Assembly (NCBI GenBank): GCA_003176035.1
Contig: PSRL01000007.1
Span: 1 to 14,422, forward strand
Reading direction: 5' to 3'
Length of the DNA: 14,422 nucleotides
Source: Verrucomicrobiota bacterium
Lineage (GTDB): Bacteria > Verrucomicrobiota > Verrucomicrobiia > Chthoniobacterales > Xiphinematobacteraceae
Shown here one piece after another: positions 7,051-13,502 of this stretch; position 1 is the stretch's first letter, and every line of letters begins with the position of its first letter. The notes under the pieces are model-generated. The model saw only the letters and a program-made list of their open reading frames with translations, had not been told where the DNA came from and did not search any database. The translations under genes were made by a program, and so were the position numbers.

Positions 7051-8568
7051 ATGGATGCCATATTCAGCAATGCTCTCTGGAGCATCTGTTATTTATTGGT
7101 TGTTATCACACTGTCGCTTTATGGCCTACATAGATTTGTTATCTGTTATCTTTTTCTTCGCTATAGAGACCATCCGACAGAGCCCTTACGTGAATTTGAA
7201 GAGCTGCCCACAGTCACTATCCAGCTGCCCATATTTAATGAATATTATGTGGGCAAGCGTCTTTTAACGGCAGTTAGCAAGATCAGTTATCCGAAAGAGA
7301 AGTTGCAAATTCAGGTTTTGGACGATTCGACTGACGAGACTCGTGTGATTTTGGAGCGCGAGTCGGAAATACTGAGAAAGCAAGGTCTGGATGTCGAATA
7401 TGTGCACCGCGTCAATCGCATTGGTTTTAAAGCAGGTGCCCTGGCCAAAGGCCTGGAAAATGCAAAAGGCGAATTTATCCTGATCCTGGATGCCGATTTC
7501 GTGCCTCAACCGGACATCCTTTTAAAAACCATTCACCATTTTACGCATTCCCGTGTCGGTATGGTTCAAATGCGTTGGGGACATCTCAATCGTCACTACT
7601 CCTTTCTCACGCAGATGCAGGCGATTTTTCTCGATGGACATCTTCTTCTGGAACAAACAGCTCGCAGCAGGAGCGGACGATTTTTTAATTTTAATGGCAC
7701 CGCGGGAATCTGGAGAAAATCGTGTATCGAGACTTCAGGAGGATGGCAACATGACACCCTGACGGAAGATTTGGATCTGAGTTATCGCGCACAGATGTGC
7801 GGCTGGAAATTTGTCTTTTTGCCCGATGTTGTCGTTCCAGCCGAATTGCCGGTGGACATGAACGGCTTCAAGTCTCAGCAGCATCGATGGACAAAAGGGT
7901 CCATCCAAACCTGTAAAAAAATTCTCCCCCGACTCTGGCGCGCCCCCCTCCCTTTCTTCGTGAAATTGGAAGCGACCGTCCATTTAACTTCAAATTTTGC
8001 CTATCTTTTGCTTGTTTTTCTCTGCCTTCTTATTTTTCCAAGCTCCTTTGCATCAACGCATAGCACACTTTATTTCCTGTTGGTGGACGTCCCGATCTTT
8101 TGCTTTACGTCGATTTCTATTGCATTTTTTTACATTATATCGCAACGTCATCTCAATCCACGAGGCTGGCTGGCCGATCTTTGGATGTTGCCATTACTTT
8201 TGGCTCTGGCGGTGGGGATGTCTGTCAATAATGCGCGGGGGGTCATCGAAGCCATTCTCAACTATCGGTCTGAATTCAAACGCACTCCTAAGTATGGGAT
8301 TGGGAACAATCTCCGACAGACGCACAAGATTTCAACAATTCGTTATTTGCCATTGGTTTCATTTCTCTCATTCGTAGAATTTTTATTTGCGGGCTATTTT
8401 ACGTTTTGTATGAGTTCAGCTCTGTGGAGAGGGCACTGGACTTCGGTGCCATTTCTCCTGATTTTTCTTGGCGGGTTCGCTTACGTAGCTTTCAAGTCAG
8501 TGCTGTTTTGGATTCAACGTTGGCTGGCATTTTCTGATCCGCAAAACCAGCGTGAAGTAGTTGCGTGA
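7051..8568 (+). CDS. Processive-type family 2 glycosyltransferase, cellulose synthase/CslA-like membrane protein
   Basis: The enzyme transfers sugar units from a nucleotide-sugar, probably building a beta-linked polymer or glycolipid at the inner membrane. From ATG 7051 it has 505 residues. There is one N-terminal membrane segment (about 10-36), then a cytoplasmic GT-A catalytic domain, then about four to five membrane segments from residue 320 on. Visible catalytic motifs are DDSTDE at 91-96, the DAD metal site at 147-149, TED at 238-240 (general base) and QQHRW at 276-280. These are the D, DxD, TED and QxxRW set of processive GT2 enzymes. The tail has RSEFKRTPKYG, typical of the CslA-like branch. 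An in-frame start at 6982 exists, but the extra 23 residues are unlike the family and overlap the small divergent ORF. The Shine-Dalgarno site before 7051 is weak. Substrate is unknown; no BcsB-like or other partner gene lies nearby. Confidence 0.9.
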   Translation: MDAIFSNALWSICYLLVVITLSLYGLHRFVICYLFLRYRDHPTEPLREFEELPTVTIQLPIFNEYYVGKRLLTAVSKISYPKEKLQIQVLDDSTDETRVILERESEILRKQGLDVEYVHRVNRIGFKAGALAKGLENAKGEFILILDADFVPQPDILLKTIHHFTHSRVGMVQMRWGHLNRHYSFLTQMQAIFLDGHLLLEQTARSRSGRFFNFNGTAGIWRKSCIETSGGWQHDTLTEDLDLSYRAQMCGWKFVFLPDVVVPAELPVDMNGFKSQQHRWTKGSIQTCKKILPRLWRAPLPFFVKLEATVHLTSNFAYLLLVFLCLLIFPSSFASTHSTLYFLLVDVPIFCFTSISIAFFYIISQRHLNPRGWLADLWMLPLLLALAVGMSVNNARGVIEAILNYRSEFKRTPKYGIGNNLRQTHKISTIRYLPLVSFLSFVEFLFAGYFTFCMSSALWRGHWTSVPFLLIFLGGFAYVAFKSVLFWIQRWLAFSDPQNQREVVA

Positions 8569-8640
8569 TAGGTGCTTTGCGGAGAAAGTGGCGCTGCGAT
8601 TGCGCATTGTAATTTCATCGAAAACCTAGAATGGAGCTTT

Positions 8641-9264
8641 ATGCTCTGTTCGTATCCACATAACAACAAACAACTCACAATGTTAATACCTTCATCAAAG
8701 ACGATATTGGCGGGATTGGCGGCGCTCCTCCTCAATCTGGGTCTCTGCTTTCCCAGTCAAGCGAGTCAAATTATTATCAGCGTTGCTGACCAAAAGTTAG
8801 CTCTTTTGGACAGAGGGCGGACTTTAGCTGTTTGGCCCGTGTCTACCTCCAAATACGGGATGGGAGATCGATTCGGAAGCTACGCTACGCCTGTCGGTAA
8901 TCTGCGAGTCGCGCAAAAGATTGGCGCTGGCATGCCGCAGGGCACGGTTTTCAAATCGCGGCGGCCCACCGGCGAAATCCTGGCTCCCAACACCCGCGGG
9001 CGAGATCCCGTTGTCACGCGCATCCTCTGGTTACAGGGCACCGAATTACAAAACCGACATGCCTGGGACCGATGCATCTATATCCACGGTACTGCGGAGG
9101 AGTACAAAATCGGCAGACCGGTGAGCTATGGTTGCATCAGGATGAAGTCGCATGACGTCACGCAATTATTTAATGCTATCGGATTAGGAACTCCGGTAGT
9201 CATTACGCCAACGAGACTTCAAAAGGAAATCCAGCAACTTTCAAAGGTTGCTTGGAAAAGTTAG
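8641..9264 (+). CDS. L,D-transpeptidase, YkuD family, exported
   Basis: The product acts on peptidoglycan in the periplasm, forming 3-3 cross-links or attaching proteins through an active-site cysteine. The 207-residue protein starts at ATG 8641 with GGAG four bases upstream. ATG 8680 is possible but has no ribosome site. A signal peptide is plausible: basic start, hydrophobic ILAGLAALLLNLGLCF, then a SQAS cleavage region. The YkuD domain follows at once (QIIISVADQKLALL), with TPVGNLRV in the middle and the catalytic block at His149 and Cys165 (HGTAEE ... SYGCIRM). All needed residues are present. The domain makes up the whole mature protein; there is no LysM or other wall-binding module. It lies 72 bases after the glycosyltransferase, so read-through is likely, and a terminator follows at 9520. 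Confidence 0.93.
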   Translation: MLCSYPHNNKQLTMLIPSSKTILAGLAALLLNLGLCFPSQASQIIISVADQKLALLDRGRTLAVWPVSTSKYGMGDRFGSYATPVGNLRVAQKIGAGMPQGTVFKSRRPTGEILAPNTRGRDPVVTRILWLQGTELQNRHAWDRCIYIHGTAEEYKIGRPVSYGCIRMKSHDVTQLFNAIGLGTPVVITPTRLQKEIQQLSKVAWKS

Positions 9265-9686
9265 CACTCGGCAGCCGCCAGAGATAGCGAAACACCTCGA
9301 AACGCTTTCGAATCTGATGGGCTGCTTGGCTCCCGGCCAAGTCAACGTTAAGGGGGACGTCTGTGGGCTTCCCCCGGCCTCTCTCGGTTTAGGTAGCGGT
9401 CTCACTCAGAAGACGTTGGCTCATGTGATTCGGCAGCAAAAATTTCTCGGCGGTAGCGTTTTTCTATTTCATTTACGGATTGTTCCATATACTCTGTTAA
9501 TTTCTTGGTTCCTTGTTCCCCGCCGGGCGCTCTCCCTCCGGCGGTTGTTTTGTTGCGCCGGAAAGTAGAACCCGAGACACAAATTTATGGCGATAATTGG
9601 GCTATCGCCCAGGGGGTTACCGCAATTCCAGGGTATTTTTATTGAGATAGCGGGAAAAATTTCGGACCAATTCCCATGCTAACCTC
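9265..9686. other. 422-base stretch between convergent ldt and hemB, no secure gene
   Basis: This stretch holds the terminator at 9520-9551 and a second hairpin at 9589-9609 (GGCGATA/TATCGCC, seven pairs, seven-base loop), which may help to end hemB transcripts. A plus-strand frame 9248-9568 (106 codons) starts inside ldt and runs through the terminator, so it is doubtful. A minus-strand frame ending TGA at 9402-9404 reads like a charged helical protein (EYMEQSVNEIEKRYRREIF) from ATG 9488. It is only 28 codons from that ATG, and the open frame upstream of the ATG has no usual start. Confidence 0.5.
9520..9551 (+). terminator. Intrinsic terminator of the glycosyltransferase/L,D-transpeptidase transcript
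   Basis: A GC-only stem of seven perfect pairs (CCGCCGG at 9520-9526 with CCGGCGG at 9538-9544) closes an 11-base loop. It is followed at once by TTGTTTTGTTG. It lies about 255 bases beyond the transpeptidase stop, which is a long trailer, so an unseen small RNA or gene could lie between. Confidence 0.7.
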
Positions 9687-10667
9687 TTAAGAATTTGCTT
9701 CTGCAATCTCCCGAGCAAAATAGGTAAATATCATATCAGCGCCAGCCCGGCGGATAGCAAGAAGCGACTCGTCTCTTGTTCTTTCATAGTCGAGCCATCC
9801 CAAATTCGCAGCAGCGTGTATTTGAGCATATTCCCCCGATGCCTGATATGCGGCAATCGGAAGCACAACGTTCTCTCGAACCATAGAAATGATATCCAGG
9901 TAAGCTCCAGCGGGTTTGACAATCAGCATGTCGGCGCCTTCTTCAACATCTGACAATACCTCCCTGATGGCTTCCCGACTGTTTGCGGGGTCCATTTGAT
10001 AGGTACTTTTATCAAGCGCGCTTTTTCCTAACTTACTACCAACCGCGTCGCGGAACGGGCCGTAGTATGCGCTAGCGTACTTAACGGCATAGCTCATGAG
10101 GGAAGTACCTTGAAATCCAGCCTGATCCAAGGCATATCGGATAGCTCCAATCCGCCCATCCATCATGTCCGAAGGGGCAACGATATCCGCTCCCGCTTGA
10201 GCTTCAACGACAGCTAATTTACAGAGAATTTCAACAGTTTCATCGTTCTCAATTCGCCCTTGCGCGTCAAGCACACCATCGTGCCCATGATTAGTATACG
10301 GGTCCAAAGCCACATCAGCAATCAGCACGAGTTCGGGAAATGCTTCTTTGACAGCCCGCAATGCTCTGAGCAAAACATTATCCGGATTTAATCCGTGCAA
10401 GCCTTGAATGTCTTTATGGTGCGGCTCGATGGCGGGAAAAATTGCGATAGCGGAAATACCCAAACGTACCAGAGCTTCACACTCTCGCAGGAGATCTTCG
10501 ACATTCAATCGCATCACACGGGGCATCGATGGCACCGCCTCGGATTTTTCTCTGTCCCATATGAAAATGGGTTGGATCAGATTGGATACGGAAAAACTAG
10601 TTTCGCGAACTAAGGAGCGGATAGCGGAACTCTTTCGGTTCCGGCGCGGACGCATTGTAAGATTCAT
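9687..10667 (-). CDS. hemB: Delta-aminolevulinic acid dehydratase (porphobilinogen synthase)
   Basis: The enzyme condenses two 5-aminolevulinate molecules to porphobilinogen, the second common step of heme synthesis, in the cytoplasm. The 326-residue product is full length. The two Schiff-base lysines are Lys196 (SYAVKYASAYYGPFRDA) and Lys251 (MLIVKPAGAYLDI). The metal-site stretch DVALDPYTNHGHDG at 118-131 has Ala, Asp and Asp where zinc enzymes carry cysteines, so this is a magnesium/potassium-type form. The start is ATG 10667 or ATG 10655; neither has a Shine-Dalgarno site, and the basic RPRRNRK start fits both. It is divergent from the T3SS operon. An exact TATAAT on the minus strand at 10725-10730 lies about 58 bases upstream. 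Confidence 0.97.
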   Translation of the reverse strand: MNLTMRPRRNRKSSAIRSLVRETSFSVSNLIQPIFIWDREKSEAVPSMPRVMRLNVEDLLRECEALVRLGISAIAIFPAIEPHHKDIQGLHGLNPDNVLLRALRAVKEAFPELVLIADVALDPYTNHGHDGVLDAQGRIENDETVEILCKLAVVEAQAGADIVAPSDMMDGRIGAIRYALDQAGFQGTSLMSYAVKYASAYYGPFRDAVGSKLGKSALDKSTYQMDPANSREAIREVLSDVEEGADMLIVKPAGAYLDIISMVRENVVLPIAAYQASGEYAQIHAAANLGWLDYERTRDESLLAIRRAGADMIFTYFAREIAEANS

Positions 10668-10724
10668 AATTGAATTTTTATAAAAAAATTACTCCAGGCC
10701 ATTTTATTGTCACTTATGGAACGT

Positions 10725-10730
10725 ATTATA
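10725..10730 (-). promoter_or_regulatory. Candidate -10 element of hemB
   Basis: These bases read TATAAT on the minus strand, 58 bases before the hemB ATG. No good -35 hexamer lies at the usual distance. It lies just beside the proposed sctW promoter on the other strand. Confidence 0.35.
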
Positions 10731-10731
10731 T

Positions 10732-10760
10732 TTGATATGGAATTTTTATGGCTTTTTAAT
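10732..10760 (+). promoter_or_regulatory. Candidate sigma-70-type promoter of the T3SS operon
   Basis: TTGATA at 10732-10737 and TTTAAT at 10755-10760 are separated by exactly 17 bases, and each differs from consensus by one base. Transcription would start near 10767, leaving a leader of about 90 bases to the ATG at 10855, or about 46 to the alternative ATG at 10813. No operator repeat is evident. Confidence 0.45.
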
Positions 10761-10854
10761 TCAAAAAAATTCACATACCTCTCCAAACGCATACGGGGAC
10801 CATGCGCTTATTATGCAATTGCTCTCCGTTGCAAAACGAGACCAAACTTCCACA

Positions 10855-11631
10855 ATGGCGGAAATTGTTTCACCAACACCAATCCATTCTATTGCTCGTG
10901 TTTCACACGCTACGGATCAGCAAAGAGGGTCCTTCAAGGGCTCCCAGATTCGAGGCGGTATCGTCCAAGACGCCACAATAGATCTAAATTTTGACATGGG
11001 GCAGTCAAACGTCCTCATATCTCAAAAAGCTGGCGAGAAAATGCGAAAAGCCGTTTTGTTGGATAAAGCCACACAGATGCGCCAAGCAATCGGAAAAAGT
11101 GTTGCTCAGCGTCTCAGCGACTTTGAGGAGGAGTATGGAGCCGCATTCCGTAGTTTTATGAGCGAGCTGAAGACGCTTCAAAAACGAGGCCGCAAACCAA
11201 CCTTTTCTGACCTCCGAGATTTGGCTGATGAGTACTTTGACGACCCATCCATTCGTCATGCCGCAATAACGGCTGCCGCTCAAATGGAAGAACAGATGGG
11301 AGATCAGGACGGCTTAGCTGACCTGCTGCACCAGTTTGCTCAGACCCTCATGGAAGAAGAGGGACCTTCCATCCGCGCCGGATACAATATCAATCCGATC
11401 ATCGAACTTTTTGCCGGGGGAACTTCAGACACATTTCGCGCACTACGTGATGCTTATCGAGAGACGCTTCTTTCCGATGCCAGCGAAGAACAAATTTACG
11501 AATTCTTGGTGCATGTGCTCCCTCTCCGTCTCCGCCACGTCCTTCGCAGACAGAGACAAAACGAGAAAGACAAGAAAAAAAGAGAAAAGCCCGCTTGGGA
11601 AGATTGGGATTCCACCGAAAAAAGTGAATAA
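10855..11631 (+). CDS. sctW: T3SS gatekeeper protein SctW (YopN/HrpJ-like), C-terminally short
   Basis: Gatekeepers sit at the base of the injectisome and block effector export until host contact. The 258-residue protein follows the YopN layout. A disordered N-terminus has RGSFKGSQIRGG near residue 24, the GxFRGE-like chaperone-binding stretch of the family. A charged helical region (KAGEKMRKAVLL, LSDFEEEYG) follows. The HrpJ-type bundle includes FSDLRDLADEYFDDPSIRHAAI, AGYNINPIIELF and LRDAYRETLLSD, which by memory match YopN features such as LRDTYRDAVM. After residue 220 the match stops. The protein ends in an Arg/Lys/Glu-rich low-complexity tail (RRQRQNEKDKKKREK), whereas YopN carries on for about 70 residues. 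That missing part appears in another frame from 11712. ATG 10813 is an alternative start; neither start has a good Shine-Dalgarno site. Confidence 0.82.
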   Translation: MAEIVSPTPIHSIARVSHATDQQRGSFKGSQIRGGIVQDATIDLNFDMGQSNVLISQKAGEKMRKAVLLDKATQMRQAIGKSVAQRLSDFEEEYGAAFRSFMSELKTLQKRGRKPTFSDLRDLADEYFDDPSIRHAAITAAAQMEEQMGDQDGLADLLHQFAQTLMEEEGPSIRAGYNINPIIELFAGGTSDTFRALRDAYRETLLSDASEEQIYEFLVHVLPLRLRHVLRRQRQNEKDKKKREKPAWEDWDSTEKSE

Positions 11632-11711
11632 AACCTCCAGCCATTGGGAAGGGATCGTATCCTCTACGCCATCAAAGAGCTTTTATTTTTCCCGGAGAAT
11701 ATGGAATTTGC

Positions 11712-12023
11712 ATGTTTATGCTACTTCGGCGACAAAATGAAACGGATGAAAGGGCTCGATTCTCTGGAAAAAGCCTTTCGCAAGAAAAGACAGCCCTAGA
11801 GGCGATTCATGCCTCGGTAGAATTTCTTTTGGAGGCTCTGGCCGAAGATCTCAACGCCCCCATTCCCAGCAAAGAACCAGCTTTTCTCTACGTGGCGAAT
11901 GATCGGGTTTGCTTAGTACGTTCCTTAGTCGAACGCTTGGAATCCGCTCGGTCATTTTTGGACACTGTTGAAGATCATTTTGGAAGTCATCAGAGCCCGA
12001 CTTCATCATCTTCTTCCAAATGA
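11712..12023 (+). CDS. Segment resembling the C-terminus of YopN-type gatekeepers, in a separate frame
   Basis: The predicted 103-residue product contains VEFLLEALAEDLNAPIPSKEP followed by a helix SLVERLESARSFLDTVEDHF. In YopN-like proteins the equivalent block (remembered as ILFLQKALSADL plus a terminal helix) directly follows the YRDAVM-type helix, so this looks like the lost end of sctW. It ends in a Ser-rich run, and its TGA overlaps the tyeA ATG as ATGA, which argues that the frame is translated. The start is unclear: ATG 11712 and 11718 are in frame, whereas the GGAG at 11694-11697 is better placed for ATG 11701 in the sctW frame. It may be a genuine separate gatekeeper subunit, or the result of frameshifting or of gene damage. 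Confidence 0.6.
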   Translation: MFMLLRRQNETDERARFSGKSLSQEKTALEAIHASVEFLLEALAEDLNAPIPSKEPAFLYVANDRVCLVRSLVERLESARSFLDTVEDHFGSHQSPTSSSSSK

Positions 12024-12328
12024 CAGAATTCGCTTCAGAGGAAACATTCAAAATTCCCGAGGGAAGCCAGCTTGCGCGCGCTGACATTCTTATCCGCGAA
12101 CTTCTGAGGATGTTAAAAGAAGAATCAGCCAGTGCCACAGACTTTGAGCAACTTGCCGATCGCCTTCAAATACCCCCCCATTCCCAAGCTCGTATTTACT
12201 TTTTTACACAGCTCTACCAGCAAGTTCACGAATTCCCCCTGAGACTATTTAAATCTCCTCAACGAAGGGAAGAACTACTCTTCACAATACAAGATGCGTT
12301 AGATTCTGCAATCATCGCGGAAGAATAA
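12020..12328 (+). CDS. tyeA: TyeA-like T3SS gatekeeper partner
   Basis: In Yersinia TyeA binds the C-terminus of YopN and, with the chaperones, holds the secretion gate closed. The 102-residue product has an N-terminal extension of about 35 residues and then the TyeA domain: TDFEQLADRLQIPPHSQARIY, FFTQLYQQVHEFPLRLF, SPQRREELLFTIQDALD and a final AIIAEE. Each block has a counterpart in remembered TyeA sequence (HDIEHLANAF, FRLFPLGVF, LLQMCQNAIDMAIESEE). It is all-helical, with no signal peptide or membrane segment. It overlaps the preceding frame by ATGA and is followed after 47 bases by the chaperone gene. In many bacteria TyeA is fused to the gatekeeper as one protein; here, as in Yersinia, it is separate. 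Confidence 0.88.
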   Translation: MTEFASEETFKIPEGSQLARADILIRELLRMLKEESASATDFEQLADRLQIPPHSQARIYFFTQLYQQVHEFPLRLFKSPQRREELLFTIQDALDSAIIAEE

Positions 12329-12375
12329 AAAGCATGCTTGCCTTATTTTTGTTATTCTCAAAGCAAACCATATTT

Positions 12376-12735
12376 ATGGAACAATTATTAAAAGATTTTG
12401 GAAATCTCTTGGGAATACAGAACCTGTATTGTCCAAGCGGCAAGCTGTTGCGGCTCAATATCGAAAACATAGGGGATCTGGACTTACTTCACAATGAGGG
12501 ACGATGCCTCATGCGGGCAACTAAGCTAATTCCCTGGCTCAATAAAGACACTCTTTTAAACTTATTAGCTGCCACCCACTATCGGCATCTTTCCATAAAA
12601 CCAATCCGCCCTTGGGTGCAACGACCCGACCGAGTGGGATATGGGATTATTTTTTCTGAGGACGAAGTCACTCCGGATCGACTCTACCAAAATTTAGAAC
12701 TGCTCACTAAGGAACTTGAAAAAATTTCCGCATGA
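12376..12735 (+). CDS. sycN: SycN-like class I T3SS chaperone
   Basis: SycN forms a heterodimer with YscB that binds the N-terminus of YopN. The 119-residue product has the small mixed alpha/beta chaperone build. An opening helix LLKDFGNLLGI is followed by strands with LLRLNIENIGDLDL, a middle helix LNKDTLLNLLAATHY, a strand VGYGIIFSEDEVTPDRL and a closing helix ELLTKELEKI. The position between tyeA and sctX supports the name. The start is chosen at ATG 12376 because the family begins with this helix. ATG 12334 would add 14 hydrophobic residues (MLALFLLFSKQTIF) that do not suit a cytosolic chaperone, though a GGAAG lies upstream of it. No Shine-Dalgarno site precedes 12376. The stop overlaps the next ATG as ATGA. 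The sequence is weakly conserved, so a different class I chaperone is possible; no yscB-like gene is in the window. Confidence 0.75.
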   Translation: MEQLLKDFGNLLGIQNLYCPSGKLLRLNIENIGDLDLLHNEGRCLMRATKLIPWLNKDTLLNLLAATHYRHLSIKPIRPWVQRPDRVGYGIIFSEDEVTPDRLYQNLELLTKELEKISA

Positions 12736-13088
12736 AAATCGGCGCTAATTTTGATCCTGCCATTGGACTTGCGAGCATCACCGTCAAGAAGGCTGAGGAG
12801 ACTCAAAACCTTTCCCTGGAAAGATCGCCCTCCGGTGGCAGGGAGGCCCTTCCACTTGCTGTCTCAAACAATTTTCCGGCCTACGGGCTGCAAGATTTCA
12901 TGCTACGTTCTCTGGTGCCGCCATACCTGGCACAAGGCACCTCGTTAAAGGATTGTCTGAAGCGGTTGTGCAACCGCTTTTCTGAGGACAAAAGAATAAA
13001 AGACAGCGAATTCTTCTCAATTTTGAGTGAAGAGTGCGACAAGCAAGAGGCTGTGATGACAGAGCGACAGAAACAGATCGGACCATAG
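12732..13088 (+). CDS. sctX: YscX-family T3SS protein SctX
   Basis: YscX is a small export substrate that pairs with its chaperone YscY and is needed for early secretion at the SctV gate in Ysc-type systems. The 118-residue product matches the family in length (about 120). It has a disordered N-terminal half, then helices from about residue 50: LQDFMLRSLVPPYLAQGTSL, LKDCLKRLCNRFSED and EFFSILSEECDKQEAVM. Sequence similarity alone is faint. The call leans on size, helix layout and the exact position between the sycN-like and yscY-like genes. It begins inside the chaperone stop (ATGA) and is followed 30 bases later by sctY. No signal peptide or membrane segment is visible, as expected for a T3SS substrate. 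Confidence 0.7.
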   Translation: MKIGANFDPAIGLASITVKKAEETQNLSLERSPSGGREALPLAVSNNFPAYGLQDFMLRSLVPPYLAQGTSLKDCLKRLCNRFSEDKRIKDSEFFSILSEECDKQEAVMTERQKQIGP

Positions 13089-13118
13089 AAGGCTTTAATA
13101 TCAGCAACGCTCACCATC

Positions 13119-13502
13119 ATGTACATTCAGTCTTCTAATGAGACTCTTATGCAATCTCTGAGCCGCGATGAAATCGCAACGCTCGATTTGTTAGCTTATC
13201 TCTATCTGAAATACGGCCAGGCTCGTCGAGCATGTGTCTATTTGAAATTTCTCGTTTCTCTTTGTCCGGATTCCGCGCGACTTTACAGGAGCTATAGTCT
13301 GGCTTTACTGATGGATGGTTGCACAGAGGAAGCGGAACAATTTGCTTCGCTTTCATTGGCATTGGCAGCGTCTCCGAGTGAAAGGGCTGTTTCCCATCTT
13401 CTGCTCTGTTTTGTGTTTCACAAGCTTGGCCGTCCTTTGGACGCGGAAGTCAGCAGTGCTCAATTTATTCAGGAGCGAAACCAAATAGGCGAGATTTCAT
13501 GA
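13119..13502 (+). CDS. sctY: YscY-family TPR chaperone SctY
   Basis: YscY is the cytosolic chaperone of YscX, and the pair contacts the export gate SctV. The 127-residue product is built of tetratricopeptide-like helix pairs. LDLLAYLYLKYGQARRACVYLKFL is the first repeat, ARLYRSYSLALLMDGCTEEAEQFA the second and AVSHLLLCFVFHKLGRPLDAEVSS the third. The first repeat has a remembered YscY counterpart (LNGWLQLQCGHAERACILLDALL). ATG 13149 would give an N-terminus closer to Yersinia YscY than ATG 13119, and neither has a Shine-Dalgarno site. The stop overlaps the sctV start as ATGA, so the two are probably translated together, in line with their joint work. Confidence 0.82.
   Translation: MYIQSSNETLMQSLSRDEIATLDLLAYLYLKYGQARRACVYLKFLVSLCPDSARLYRSYSLALLMDGCTEEAEQFASLSLALAASPSERAVSHLLLCFVFHKLGRPLDAEVSSAQFIQERNQIGEIS

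Noticed and set aside
9307..9313. TTCGAAT, resembling a tRNA T-loop
   Set aside because: The flanking five bases on each side do not pair and no acceptor or anticodon arm can be drawn. No tRNA was found in the window.
9248..9568. Plus-strand 106-codon frame after ldt
   Set aside because: It starts inside ldt and reads through the intrinsic terminator; its C-terminal part is the terminator itself.
11336..11740. Plus-strand 134-codon frame overlapping sctW
   Set aside because: It overlaps the conserved HrpJ-like coding part of sctW in another frame and has Ser/Lys-rich, unstructured composition.
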